DNA of 64,000 nt from Bacteroidales bacterium UBA4345. Lineage in GTDB: Bacteria; Bacteroidota; Bacteroidia; Bacteroidales; Paludibacteraceae. Positions 50,422 to 60,165 of the stretch are shown here, one piece after another (position 1 is the stretch's first letter; each line of letters opens with the position of its first letter). Location: assembly GCA_002396385.1 (NCBI GenBank), contig DGTD01000079.1, positions 4,434 through 68,433 of the forward strand. Direction: 5' to 3'. The notes below the pieces were generated by a model. The model saw only the letters and a program-made list of their open reading frames with translations. It was not told where the DNA came from and searched no databases. Both the position numbers and the translations under genes were made by a program.

Positions 50422-53400
50422 TTACCTCACATCAACGTAAGACGATGCTGTGTTTGCACGAATCGACTTGTCGTACATCGCCTCCACTTTCACTGCAGGC
50501 AGATAGAAGTGTCCGCTGTAAGTAGCGCAGAGGTTGACCACAAAGGTTTTACTGCTACCAGCGCCTAAGTCGTCGATGTAGCTGTAAACGCGGTCGTCGC
50601 GGAAGTCGCGGTAGTCGTTCTGGTCGTTTGTAATCGTCTCGTCATTGTATCGCGTGTTCAGAATTTCCCAACCGGAAGGGAAAATTTGTGAGACAGCCAG
50701 GTTTTGAACCTTTTTCGATCCGGTATTGCGGACCACAACAACGGCTTTGAAGTTCTTTCCCTTGTTGAGAGCAGATATGTTGATTGGGGAGTTGTTCTCA
50801 TCAACATAGTTGACCTTAAGGTCGAGCCCATAGGCGCAAGGCGCTATTTCACCAGGTTTGGCCACACCTTCGGTCGAAACCTTCACAAAGACAGTCGAAC
50901 TGCCGTTGTTCTTGACCGTAACCTGTTTACTGCCGGTTGCTGCGTCTTTAACGAAGTTGTCGGTCCACATCACTTTGTTGGTGTTTACCTGTTTGCTCAT
51001 TGTTCCGGCTTTCACATCGGCAACGATTTTACCGTCGACCAGGTATTTTTGGTTGTACTTCGAGGCGGCAACGAGGGCAAAAGCGGCCGATTGCGTCGAG
51101 AGCCACTTGTCGGAATTGAGCTCGTCGGCAATTTGCTCGTACAACTCTGTTGCCTGACTCTGTTTATTCTGGTGAACTGTAGCGAGCAACTTGATGGCTG
51201 CAGTACGCAACGGACTAGAGAAGCAGTAGCTGTAGTAGTCGTCATTACCAGCGTTAGGTGCCGCAGCAACCAACTGGTTCGCCACTTCGGTATGGCCCGA
51301 TTGGGCATAAGCGGCAGCCAGCAACCAGCAAGCCTGTTCGTTAAGAACCGATTTTGCCTCCTTCAAGCGGTTCATTGCTCCCAATTCGGCTTGTCCGGCA
51401 AGGGCTAGTACGTACAGGCGGTAGGCTTGGTCGACACTGTTGTAGGAATAGCTGGCATCGTTCGACTTCCAGCCCTTAGCCTTCGATTTAAGGAAGCTGA
51501 TGGCGTCGTTGCGCAGGCTGGTTGGAACCACAAAGCCCTTCTTTTCGGCTTCAACCAGGAAGTGGGACGCATAGGTCGAGGCCCAGTACGAGGTCACGTA
51601 CTTCCCGCCTGGCCAGTAAGAGAATCCGCCACCTGCCGCCTGGTAGAGTTTCAAACGTTCGATGGTCTGTTTGATAGCGTCGGCTGCATCGGCTTTTTGC
51701 GTCTCGTCAAGTTGGGTATAGTCTCCCATGAAAAGTTGAGGGAACGCTTTCGATGTGATTTGTTCAACACAGCCGTGCGGATATCCGACCAAGTCTTTCA
51801 AGCGGCGGGCCAGATTGATAGGCTTAACCGTACTGAGGTCAACGTCGAGCATATTGGTTCCGTCTATGCCCACGAGGTTGATGTTCTGGCTCCAGCTCTT
51901 ACCTGCAGGAATTGTTCCAGAATAGAAGTTGATTTGTGGCTCGGAAATGGAGCGGATGGTGATGTCTGTCGTATAGTCGGCTGTATGTCTACCAGCTTTT
52001 GCGTCGATACTAACCCGTCCCAAACCGGCCTTGTCGTTAACTTTAACGCGGAAAGTCACGGTTTTGTCGCCCTGGGTTGGCAGGTTGACCGTTTTTTGGT
52101 TTGGTCCGACAATGGTGAGTTTGTCGTCGGTTTTCAGAGAGACAGCAATGTTGCCGATACCGTCTTTAGAAGCGAATACGCTGACAGGCACATCCATCTC
52201 TTCGCCCACGCCAATGGTGCGTGGAAGTGTGCCGAGAAGCATAACCGGTTTACGGACAAGAACGCTCTTCTCGCTGCTGCCGAACGCTTTCTCGCCATCG
52301 GTCGCCACTACCATAACGCGGACACGGCCGTTGTAGTTAGGCATGTGCAGGTTGTGGGTGACCGATTTGCCTTTTTTGAGCAGGAACGGACCTTCCATTT
52401 TCACAACAGGAGTGAAACGGTTGACAATCGATTTTGGCGCATTGCTGTTCTCGTCGTCGCCACCAATGCTGAACACTTGCTCGAAGCGTCCGCCAAAGGC
52501 TCCCGCCACGTGGCTGTACATATCCCACATCCTCATGCTCATGGCTTCGCGCGCATTGAAGTGCTTCCATGGGTCAGGTGTCTTAAAGTGGGTCAGATCC
52601 AGCAGACCTTCGTCAACAATAGCCAACGTGTAGGCCATTTCCTTCCCGTTCTTTTCTGTTACTTTCACGGTGAAATCCCCGTCAGGGATGAGCTCGTCGT
52701 CCATTTTTACCTCAGGGACCAGTACGCTTTCTGGGTCGTTGACCATCACGTTGCGGACACCATAGATGCGGATAGGCACATCGTTGAGCGTGTTCCCGTG
52801 AGGTTGGAGTACTGTAGCACAGAGGTATGCATTAGGCTGCATTTCAGGGGTGATTTCAATGTCGATAGAGGTCTCACCATCCTTACATTCGTAATTTTTG
52901 GTAAAGAGCACACCGCTGGAATTGCAAACGGAGATGATGGCGCGGCATTCTTTTGAAGAAGGAACCACTACCTTCATCTTGTCGCCTGGTTTATAAGTAC
53001 TTTTGTCTACGGCAAACTTGAAGGTCGTTGAATTTCCGTTCTGTTCGGTGCTGCGGCCTTCCATGTAGTCGAAATAGGCGGTGGTAAGAGCCACATGGTT
53101 GCTTTCGCGGTCGTGTGCTACGAAAGCATAGGTGCCCCATTCTGAGTCGGTCGGAGAGAAATCGACTGAAGCCTGGCCGCTGGCGTCGGTAACAACCGTC
53201 TTTTTCACGATAGGTTTCAGACCCCGGTTGGCAATATAGTTCGCCACGTTTCTGTCGTCTGACTCATACCACCAGTACCAGTCGACTTTAACGATGGAGA
53301 ATTCTATGCTGTGGTTGGCGCAAGGTTTGCCTTCTGGGGTAACCGTCACAATCCCGATTTTATGCTTGTGGCCGGTTGGCAGATAGTAGGCCTCGGTTTC

Positions 53401-55971
53401 AGGGGCAGCCACTCCCACGAAACTTGTGTAAGGAGAGTATTTAGTGGTAACCACATCGGTGCTGAATTCTCCTGAAGGCTCGAACACCTTGGTCACAAAT
53501 TCGCACTTTATCATAGATGTGGCGTTGCCCAACTTCGAAGTGTTGATTGGAACCACAGCCTGGCCGTTGGCATTGAGTTTGCCTTTGGCTACGGCAATGT
53601 CTTGTTCGTTGAGATAATCGCTATTTGCATTGAATGAATACTTCTCGTAACCTTTAAACGTGTTGCTTGTCGTGCGGAAGTTGGCCGTAACGTCATAATT
53701 CAGACTTCCGGCTTTCCCCCCATGCAGCCATTCGGACGAAAGCATAGCCGATGCGGCCGACTTTGTGAGTATGGCTGGCAGCTTCATGTCAATCTTCAAA
53801 CGGTTCGGCTTGATTGTTTCCACGCGAATTGACTTTTCGAATGTGGCTCCGCCCAGTTGTATTTTAGCATTCCACATGCCGGTAGGGGCATCTTCTGCAA
53901 TAGGCAAAGTGAATTTATACAGCCCTTTGATGCCGGCAGAGCGGTTTGATACCTGGCGCGCATACTGCTTTCCGGATGGATTCTTTAAAATCAGCACAAC
54001 GGGGTGCCCCTCAGGAAATAGATTTGCCTTGTCGACAAACATAAAGCCAAGGTGGAGAGTGTCGCCGGGACGGCGAACACCGCGTTCGCAGTATATGAAA
54101 CCGTTGACGCCATCTTGTGTAGAAGCACCGGAAACATCGAAGGCACTCATAGAAAGAGAATTGTTCTCTCCTAACTTCAAGTAGCATTTCTCCTTCCCTT
54201 TTTGTGCGACAATGTAGAACGGTACCTGTCCGTTTTCCGATTTGTAGATAGCTACACCGTCGGAATTCGATTCAATGGAAGCTATCTGTTGGTTCTGCAA
54301 ATTGTAGAAATTAACAGTAACACCCTTTTCCGGACGAGCCGTTACCAGGTTGTTGGTGAAAACGGTCACTTCTTCGTTATTGCCTAGTGCGGCCAGTCCG
54401 ATATTGGTTGCCAGCACATTGCGGCCCACCACATTGTCTCTTGTGTAGAAGGCTTCGTTTGCCGGGTCTTTCGACGCTTTGTTGTACTCGTCCCAGCTGT
54501 CAAATTCGTCGTACCAGCTGCTGTAGCCGTCTCTCATGGTCGATCCGGTACTGTACCACGATGAGTAGTTGTTGAAGCGTTTGCACTCTTTCAGGAACTC
54601 GCGTTCGTCGTCGGCAATGATTTCTGCTTTCGATGGTGCTTTATAGTCGGGGTTCGGCCAGGCTGAAAGCCGTTGGTCGAAAGACAACTCCACACGGTAG
54701 ATGGCTCCGGGCTCCATCTCTATCAGTTCTTTTAAGTCGAGAGCGTAGGTGCCGCATTCTGTAAGGTTGTTGGAAGGGTCTTCGTCTAAGAAGATGGTCT
54801 TGCGGCAAACCGGACGGGCCAGACAACGCATGTTGCTGTATTCGTTAAGGTCGCCGGTTTGCAGGAAGATGCCCATATTGTTTTCAAACACTTTCAGCAC
54901 CCTGACGGTAACACCCCGCAGATATGTGGCTTTAAACGGAATTATCACATGGTCAGACAGCGGTACAACCACGTTGTTGTCTACAAAACTGACTTCAGGT
55001 TTCAGTTGCTTTATTTCTACCTCCTTGCTGATGTTCTTTCCCAGCCTGATGCCGCTTGCACTCATTACGTCGGCACTGATTTCCACATGGAGGGTTGTAT
55101 AGTTGTCAGATACGTCGGGGTAGAGTTTCATTTTATTTCCATGAACATCTACGGCTTTCGACTGTACGTTCTCTTTAATTTTAGCCAGACCAATCATATT
55201 TTGTTTGCCCAGGTTTTTCGTGAAGGTCACTTCTATATATTTCTCTGGGGCTTGGTTGTATATGACTGAATATACGTCGAAAGTTGTCTTTGATGGGATT
55301 GATACATTGAGGAGAGCGCCTTTCTCAATGCCGAGTTGGTTGTTGCCTATGGCCAAAGCCAAATCGTGGTCGGTGTCGCGTGAAAGCACGTTGCCGATGG
55401 TCAACTTGTGGGAACGGCCGTCGGAGGTGTGCGACCATTTGGTGGTAACACCTTCTTCTGATAGTAAAACTGCGTTTTCCACCTCAAGGCTTTTTTCCGG
55501 TTCTGAGGTCAGAATCGAGAACTCGCAGGTGTAGATGTTGTCGTTTTTGGCATCGCATTCCAAATTGGTGAGTTTGGCGCGCATGGCGGGAGTGATGGTG
55601 CGGAACGAATAGGAAAATTTATCCACTTCTTTGTCATCGAAAATCTTCCTCAGATTCGTTGTCACCGTGTACTCTGTAGCACGGGCAAGTTCGGTTTCTG
55701 GGTCGAACACAATCGTGTGCTTGTCTTGAAGCCGGAATGTGCCTTTCACACTCGGCTCAATTTCGCAAACATCGTTCAGATCACCGTTGTAGTTGACCTC
55801 TTGAGAGAGAATCAACATAGGTTCGGAAAAACGGGAGATTTGACCCTCTGTGCAGGCAACCACGTATTTGTTGGCCACCATGTCGTTTCCGTTACCAGAA
55901 CATGAGTCCAGCACCACCGAACCCATGATTGTCGTTAAGACAGACAACAAAAAGAATTTTAATTTATTCAT
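50422..55971 (-). CDS. Alpha-2-macroglobulin family lipoprotein
   Basis: 1849 residues. Lipoprotein signal ending in VVLDSC with Cys24 anchors it in the periplasm. Macroglobulin MG-type beta domains fill the first 1100 residues, A2M-type blocks (FGGRFEQVFS, RFTPVVKMEGPF) follow, and the thioester motif is PHGCVEQITS with Cys1401 (CxEQ). Protease cleavage in a bait region would let the thioester trap the attacker. Here, as in many bacteria, the gene is paired with a PBP1C gene, which is transcribed in the opposite direction. The C-terminal receptor-like domain ends with a terminator at 50341. Confidence 0.94.
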   Translation of the reverse strand: MNKLKFFLLSVLTTIMGSVVLDSCSGNGNDMVANKYVVACTEGQISRFSEPMLILSQEVNYNGDLNDVCEIEPSVKGTFRLQDKHTIVFDPETELARATEYTVTTNLRKIFDDKEVDKFSYSFRTITPAMRAKLTNLECDAKNDNIYTCEFSILTSEPEKSLEVENAVLLSEEGVTTKWSHTSDGRSHKLTIGNVLSRDTDHDLALAIGNNQLGIEKGALLNVSIPSKTTFDVYSVIYNQAPEKYIEVTFTKNLGKQNMIGLAKIKENVQSKAVDVHGNKMKLYPDVSDNYTTLHVEISADVMSASGIRLGKNISKEVEIKQLKPEVSFVDNNVVVPLSDHVIIPFKATYLRGVTVRVLKVFENNMGIFLQTGDLNEYSNMRCLARPVCRKTIFLDEDPSNNLTECGTYALDLKELIEMEPGAIYRVELSFDQRLSAWPNPDYKAPSKAEIIADDEREFLKECKRFNNYSSWYSTGSTMRDGYSSWYDEFDSWDEYNKASKDPANEAFYTRDNVVGRNVLATNIGLAALGNNEEVTVFTNNLVTARPEKGVTVNFYNLQNQQIASIESNSDGVAIYKSENGQVPFYIVAQKGKEKCYLKLGENNSLSMSAFDVSGASTQDGVNGFIYCERGVRRPGDTLHLGFMFVDKANLFPEGHPVVLILKNPSGKQYARQVSNRSAGIKGLYKFTLPIAEDAPTGMWNAKIQLGGATFEKSIRVETIKPNRLKIDMKLPAILTKSAASAMLSSEWLHGGKAGSLNYDVTANFRTTSNTFKGYEKYSFNANSDYLNEQDIAVAKGKLNANGQAVVPINTSKLGNATSMIKCEFVTKVFEPSGEFSTDVVTTKYSPYTSFVGVAAPETEAYYLPTGHKHKIGIVTVTPEGKPCANHSIEFSIVKVDWYWWYESDDRNVANYIANRGLKPIVKKTVVTDASGQASVDFSPTDSEWGTYAFVAHDRESNHVALTTAYFDYMEGRSTEQNGNSTTFKFAVDKSTYKPGDKMKVVVPSSKECRAIISVCNSSGVLFTKNYECKDGETSIDIEITPEMQPNAYLCATVLQPHGNTLNDVPIRIYGVRNVMVNDPESVLVPEVKMDDELIPDGDFTVKVTEKNGKEMAYTLAIVDEGLLDLTHFKTPDPWKHFNAREAMSMRMWDMYSHVAGAFGGRFEQVFSIGGDDENSNAPKSIVNRFTPVVKMEGPFLLKKGKSVTHNLHMPNYNGRVRVMVVATDGEKAFGSSEKSVLVRKPVMLLGTLPRTIGVGEEMDVPVSVFASKDGIGNIAVSLKTDDKLTIVGPNQKTVNLPTQGDKTVTFRVKVNDKAGLGRVSIDAKAGRHTADYTTDITIRSISEPQINFYSGTIPAGKSWSQNINLVGIDGTNMLDVDLSTVKPINLARRLKDLVGYPHGCVEQITSKAFPQLFMGDYTQLDETQKADAADAIKQTIERLKLYQAAGGGFSYWPGGKYVTSYWASTYASHFLVEAEKKGFVVPTSLRNDAISFLKSKAKGWKSNDASYSYNSVDQAYRLYVLALAGQAELGAMNRLKEAKSVLNEQACWLLAAAYAQSGHTEVANQLVAAAPNAGNDDYYSYCFSSPLRTAAIKLLATVHQNKQSQATELYEQIADELNSDKWLSTQSAAFALVAASKYNQKYLVDGKIVADVKAGTMSKQVNTNKVMWTDNFVKDAATGSKQVTVKNNGSSTVFVKVSTEGVAKPGEIAPCAYGLDLKVNYVDENNSPINISALNKGKNFKAVVVVRNTGSKKVQNLAVSQIFPSGWEILNTRYNDETITNDQNDYRDFRDDRVYSYIDDLGAGSSKTFVVNLCATYSGHFYLPAVKVEAMYDKSIRANTASSYVDVR

Positions 55972-55983
55972 GGAAAAAATAGA

Positions 55984-55991
55984 TATCTTTG
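55984..55991 (+). promoter_or_regulatory. -7 element for the PBP1C gene in the divergent promoter region
   Basis: TATCTTTG on the plus strand, 76 bp before the PBP1C ATG. A less good minus-strand match (TAACTTTA, 55994-56001) could serve the alpha-2-macroglobulin gene whose start is at 55971. The two overlap in the 96-bp gap. Confidence 0.45.
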
Positions 55992-56067
55992 CTTAAAGTT
56001 AATAAAAACTCTTTTTTGCCCGAATGGCAATTGCACTTTTTTTCAATAATTCTGTATTGGAATAAAA

Positions 56068-58440
56068 ATGAAACAACTAAAAAAACGTCATAGTTTGTAC
56101 GCGTTTTTGTATGGCCTTCTTGTGTGGGCCTTTTTTATGGGTATATGGGTCCCGAAGCCGCTTTTCACGTCTGACTATTCGACCGTAGTCTATTCTTGTG
56201 AGGGCGATTTGATGGGGGCCCGGGTCGCACACGACGGACAGTGGCGTTTCCCTGAAAACGACAGCATTCCCGAAAAATTCAAGAAGTGCATAGTTTGCTA
56301 TGAAGATAAACGTTTCTACCGCCATCTGGGTGTTGACCCCGTTGCGGTTATCCGGAGCCTTATAAACAATGTGCGGGGAAGCAACCGTCAGGGGGCCAGT
56401 ACGCTGACGATGCAGATTGCCCGAATGTCGAGGGGCGAAAATAAGCGTAATTTCCTGCAGAAGTTCATAGAGGTGAATTGGGCGGTATGGATAGAACTCA
56501 CCCAACCAAAAGAACGAATAATGAGTCTGTACGCCAATCATGCCCCATTCGGTGGCAACGTGGTCGGTTTGGAAGCTGCCTCATGGCGCTATTTCGGCAC
56601 CGACTGCAGAAACCTCAGTTGGGCTGAATGCGCCACTCTGGCTGTTCTGCCGAACGCTCCGGCCCTGATACATCCTGGAAGAAACAGGGAACTGTTGCTC
56701 AAAAAGAGGAACCGGTTGCTCGAGGTCCTTTGTGAGGAAGGTTGCCTTGGTAGAGACGAAATGGAATTGGCCCGGGAAGAACCCTTGCCCGACAAGCCTG
56801 TAACCTTGCCCAACTGCGCACCGCACCTGTTGGAAAAACTGAGAAAGAAGTACGATGGACAGTCCATCAAAACAACCATAAACTATTCGTTGCAGGAGGA
56901 AGTGCAAAGGGTTGCCAATATGTATTCCCGCCAATATGCGGCCAACCTGGTCAACAATATGGCCGTGGTGGTCGCCGATGTGGAGACTGGCGACGTGAAG
57001 GCCTATGTGGGAAACGTAATACGGGGGAAGGGCGATAAGAAGGACAGCGCCAGCTGCTATATGGTCGATGCTGCCGACGCTCCGCGCAGTACCGGAAGCG
57101 TGCTGAAACCTTTCCTTTATGCGGCTATGATAAGCGATGGCGATTTGATGCCGGAAGAACTGCAACCCGATGTCCCGATGAATTTGCGGGGCTTCTGTCC
57201 GAAAAACTTTTCCAAGACGAATTATGGTGCTGTGTCGGCGCGCGAGGCCGTAAGGCGTTCGCTTAATGTGCCGTTGGTGCGTATGCTGACCAATTACAAT
57301 ATAGGTCGTTTTATGTCGAAACTGAAGGCGTTGGGGATGAATACGCTCTTCTTTAACGAAGACCACTATGGCGCCACTATTATTTTAGGTGGTGCTGAGG
57401 GTTCGCTGCTCAATATGTGCGGAATGTATGCCTCGTGTGCGCGCACCCTCAACCATTACAGGCCTTATGGCAGCCAATACAATCCGGCTGACATCCATGA
57501 ATTGCGGTTTATTCCCGAAAAAGAAGACAGCATAAGGGGTATAACCGACGACCGGCTCAAACAGGAAGGTGTGTTGTCGGCATCGGGCATCTGGTTCGCA
57601 TTCGATGCTATGAGCGATGTGAACCGGCCTGAAGAGGAAAGCGACTGGCAACAATTCTCGTCTATGAAGCGCATCGCTTGGAAGACGGGCACCAGTTATG
57701 GAAGCCGCGACGCTTGGGCCATAGGGGTAAATCCGAAATATGTGGTTGGAGTTTGGGTTGGTAACGCAACCGGAGAAGGGCGTCCCGAAATTACGGGTGT
57801 GGGTTATGCGGCCCCGGTTCTTTTCCACGTGTTCTCTCAATTGCGTGGCAACGACTGGTTCTACAAACCGCTCGACGACTTGCGTCCTATGAAGATGTGC
57901 CTGAAAAGCGGATTGCCGGCTTCGGAAATATGTAACGATACCGCCACCCAGCTGATGCCCGCTCAGGCGGTCAATATAACGCCGTGCCATTACCATAAAT
58001 TGGTGCATTTGAACAAAGAGGAGACCTATCAGGTCAACAGCTCTTGTTATCCGGCAAGTGAGATTGTGACGAAACCGTGGTTTGTTCTGCCTCCGGCAAT
58101 GGCCTTCTATTACAAACAGCACTCTGCCGATTACGAGGAACTGCCGCGCATGCATCCCGATTGTGTGTCAGATCAGTCTCCTTTAGAAATCCTTTATCCC
58201 ACTGCTCACAGCACTCTGTTCCTGCCTAAACTTTTCGCTAACAGGGAAAACAATTTTGTCTTCCGTGCCACCCATTCCGACCAGTCGGCTACGCTTTATT
58301 GGCATTTAGACAAGCAATACCTTGGTTCCACCACTTTCCTTGGTCACAGTGTGTCGTGTAAGGCGGAAAGGGGTGAACACCGGTTAACCATTGTTGATGA
58401 TAAGGGCAATTCCCAAACGGTTCTGTTTTCTGTTAAGTAA
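56068..58440 (+). CDS. pbpC: Penicillin-binding protein 1C
   Basis: 790 residues. An N-terminal transmembrane helix (about 11-29), then a GT51 glycosyltransferase domain (YEDKRFYRHLGVDP and GASTLTMQIARM), then a transpeptidase domain with Ser344 in STGSVLKPFLY (SxxK) and Lys539 in WKTGTS (KTG), and a C-terminal BiPBP_C domain from about residue 690. It builds peptidoglycan. It is divergent from the alpha-2-macroglobulin gene, a known pairing that suggests repair of the wall when host proteases enter the periplasm. Confidence 0.93.
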   Translation: MKQLKKRHSLYAFLYGLLVWAFFMGIWVPKPLFTSDYSTVVYSCEGDLMGARVAHDGQWRFPENDSIPEKFKKCIVCYEDKRFYRHLGVDPVAVIRSLINNVRGSNRQGASTLTMQIARMSRGENKRNFLQKFIEVNWAVWIELTQPKERIMSLYANHAPFGGNVVGLEAASWRYFGTDCRNLSWAECATLAVLPNAPALIHPGRNRELLLKKRNRLLEVLCEEGCLGRDEMELAREEPLPDKPVTLPNCAPHLLEKLRKKYDGQSIKTTINYSLQEEVQRVANMYSRQYAANLVNNMAVVVADVETGDVKAYVGNVIRGKGDKKDSASCYMVDAADAPRSTGSVLKPFLYAAMISDGDLMPEELQPDVPMNLRGFCPKNFSKTNYGAVSAREAVRRSLNVPLVRMLTNYNIGRFMSKLKALGMNTLFFNEDHYGATIILGGAEGSLLNMCGMYASCARTLNHYRPYGSQYNPADIHELRFIPEKEDSIRGITDDRLKQEGVLSASGIWFAFDAMSDVNRPEEESDWQQFSSMKRIAWKTGTSYGSRDAWAIGVNPKYVVGVWVGNATGEGRPEITGVGYAAPVLFHVFSQLRGNDWFYKPLDDLRPMKMCLKSGLPASEICNDTATQLMPAQAVNITPCHYHKLVHLNKEETYQVNSSCYPASEIVTKPWFVLPPAMAFYYKQHSADYEELPRMHPDCVSDQSPLEILYPTAHSTLFLPKLFANRENNFVFRATHSDQSATLYWHLDKQYLGSTTFLGHSVSCKAERGEHRLTIVDDKGNSQTVLFSVK

Positions 58441-58816
58441 AGAAGCTTGTTGTGTTGTTCCCTGCTTGCCGGTCTGACGCTCCGCTAAATCAGATTATAG
58501 GGTTTTGGAAGGGGGTATGTTATGCAACATGTTTTAGGTGCTCAAAGGGTTTCGTTGAAAATGGAATTGATTAAAACGGTTGGATTTTAAAGTGAAAAAA
58601 CAAGCCGATGGAATGGGTGAATTTGTAAAAAACAGTCGTAGTACAGAATTAGGGGAAAAGAAGGGACAAAAACTCTTTGCTTCTGATTTACAGATAAAAC
58701 AGATGGTAGTTCCTTTCTGCTCAAAACAAAAAATGTGATTTCCAATTGTGCTTTTTAATTTTTATTGCATTATCTTAGCGGCATAATCAAATTACTACAA
58801 TATATAAATTTACTAT
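58441..58816. other. Intergenic stretch without recognised gene
   Basis: 376 bp of mixed sequence after pbpC. No tRNA cloverleaf, no long hairpin, no ORF with coding character. TATCTTAG at 58771 with TTG 22 bp upstream (58746) could be a weak promoter for the small ORF at 58817. Confidence 0.5.
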
Positions 58817-59026
58817 ATGGAAAATGGAAATCTTTCGGTTTCGGCCGAGCAAATTGCTACATGGCGTAGACAGTTCCGCGAGGAGCTCACTAATCTGGCT
58901 TCTTCCGAAATTGCCGTTTCAGAGGAACGTGACATTGTTGATGCGCTGGTTGCCTCTTATGTGCAGCATGGCATCACTCCGCTTACCATTGCTTACAAAA
59001 TCCTACCAAGTGGATTTTTGAAATAG
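58817..59026 (+). CDS. Small protein of unknown function (69 aa)
   Basis: 69 residues with a helical, charged look (ISAEQIATWRRQFREELT-type segment near the start) and no signal peptide. The last part (TPLTIAYKILPSGFLK) is more hydrophobic. It stands alone and is followed within 25 bp by a strong hairpin. Not recognised; the separate terminator favours a real gene. Confidence 0.5.
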   Translation: MENGNLSVSAEQIATWRRQFREELTNLASSEIAVSEERDIVDALVASYVQHGITPLTIAYKILPSGFLK

Positions 59027-59047
59027 AGCGAAACAGAGCGTTAATAA

Positions 59048-59095
59048 AAACAAGCCCCGCAACTGGTATCTCCCGGTTGCGGGGCTTGTTTCTTG
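59048..59095. terminator. Strong bidirectional terminator
   Basis: AAACAAGCCCCGCAAC (59048-59063) pairs with GTTGCGGGGCTTGTTT (59076-59091) over 16 bp. It sits between the small ORF and the convergent patatin gene. Confidence 0.88.
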
Positions 59096-59108
59096 TGGAT
59101 GTAGATGA

Positions 59109-59957
59109 TTATTGGGCGTAGAACTTTTTTATTTCATCGAGGCGGTCCTCGCAGGCTGTACGCCCCATATTGTAAACGTTTCTCATTTTCTCTTCGTTCA
59201 ATTCAATACGTCCGATGGGGAGTTCGTCTTCCGGATATATAAGCAGGGTGTTTCCTTTTTTCTCCTGTTCTGCCAGGTAGTCGAGCTGGGCGTTATACAT
59301 GATGTGGCGGTTGGCCATGGCTTCTGCTATTTTAGGCGTTTTGCGCAGAGCGATTTTCATTAGCGGATAGATGGCCGGGCGTTTCTTTCGGAAACCGTGG
59401 GGCTGGGTCAGCACCACTATGTTGCGGTCGTAGCCTTGGCTTTGCAGATAGGCCAGGGGAATGGAGTCGGCCATTCCGCCGTCGAGTAGGCGGTATCCGT
59501 CGATGCACACCGGTTTCGACACGACAGGCATTGATGCCGAGGCGCGCAACCATTCGAGGTTGTGGTCGTCGAAACTGTCTATTTTCCGGTAGACGGCCTC
59601 GCCGGTGTCGACATTGGTACACACGAGGAAGAACTCCATCGGGTTCTGTTCGAAGGTCTCGTTGTCGAACACGTCGAGCTCTCGGGGAAGTGTGTGGTAG
59701 CAGAATTCGCTGCCGACCCAGTCGCCTGTTTTCAAAAAGGAACGGAGCCCCATGTAGCGCGGGTCGTCTTTGAAGGTGATGTTGTAACGCAGTGTGCGGC
59801 CGGGTTGTTTCGATTTGTAGTTGCAACCAAAAGTCGCTCCTGCCGAAACGCCGACCATACCATCGGCGGTAATATTGTTTTCCAACAAAACGTCGATGAT
59901 GCCGGCTGTAAACAGTCCGCGCAAGCCGCCTCCTTCTAAAACAAGTCCTCTTTTCAT
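59109..59957 (-). CDS. Patatin-like phospholipase
   Basis: 282 residues from the ATG at 59957; the longer open frame begins before the promoter and is rejected. GLVLEGGGLRGLFTAGIIDV is the oxyanion-hole glycine block, GVSAGATFG holds Ser38, and LLDGGMADSIP the Asp159 of the dyad. It cleaves acyl chains from lipids. No signal peptide; cytoplasmic. Confidence 0.92.
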   Translation of the reverse strand: MKRGLVLEGGGLRGLFTAGIIDVLLENNITADGMVGVSAGATFGCNYKSKQPGRTLRYNITFKDDPRYMGLRSFLKTGDWVGSEFCYHTLPRELDVFDNETFEQNPMEFFLVCTNVDTGEAVYRKIDSFDDHNLEWLRASASMPVVSKPVCIDGYRLLDGGMADSIPLAYLQSQGYDRNIVVLTQPHGFRKKRPAIYPLMKIALRKTPKIAEAMANRHIMYNAQLDYLAEQEKKGNTLLIYPEDELPIGRIELNEEKMRNVYNMGRTACEDRLDEIKKFYAQ

Positions 59958-59974
59958 TGATTTGTCTCTTTTTA

Positions 59975-60000
59975 CAAATGTAATAATTTTCTTATTTTTG
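59975..60000. promoter_or_regulatory. Candidate promoters between patatin and TonB receptor genes
   Basis: TACATTTG on the minus strand (59975-59982) is 17 bp before the patatin ATG. TATTTTTG on the plus strand (59993-60000) and TAATTTTG (60091-60098) are candidates for the TonB receptor gene starting at 60166. No regulator gene (sigma/anti-sigma) is next to them. Confidence 0.4.
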
Positions 60001-60165
60001 CGTTCGTTAATTTGTGGAAATTGAAAGGTGAAAGAATGGTAGTTCGGAATTGGATATGCTTTCTGCAAATTAGTTGCACAATTTTCCTTTTAATTTTGAA
60101 GCGAAAAATGAAGTAAGAATTCAAATTATTATGCTTGACGAAAGTCTTGTCTAATTGTCAAAGTT

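Noticed and set aside
51427..52956. 509-codon open frame on the plus strand within the alpha-2-macroglobulin gene
   Set aside because: Antisense shadow; lacks a promoter and any domain, while the minus-strand protein has the thioester motif and full length.
56581..57366. 261-codon minus-strand frame in pbpC
   Set aside because: Shadow of the PBP1C coding sequence.
58441..58816. Possible tRNA or small RNA in the gap after pbpC
   Set aside because: No cloverleaf and no stable hairpin could be formed by eye.
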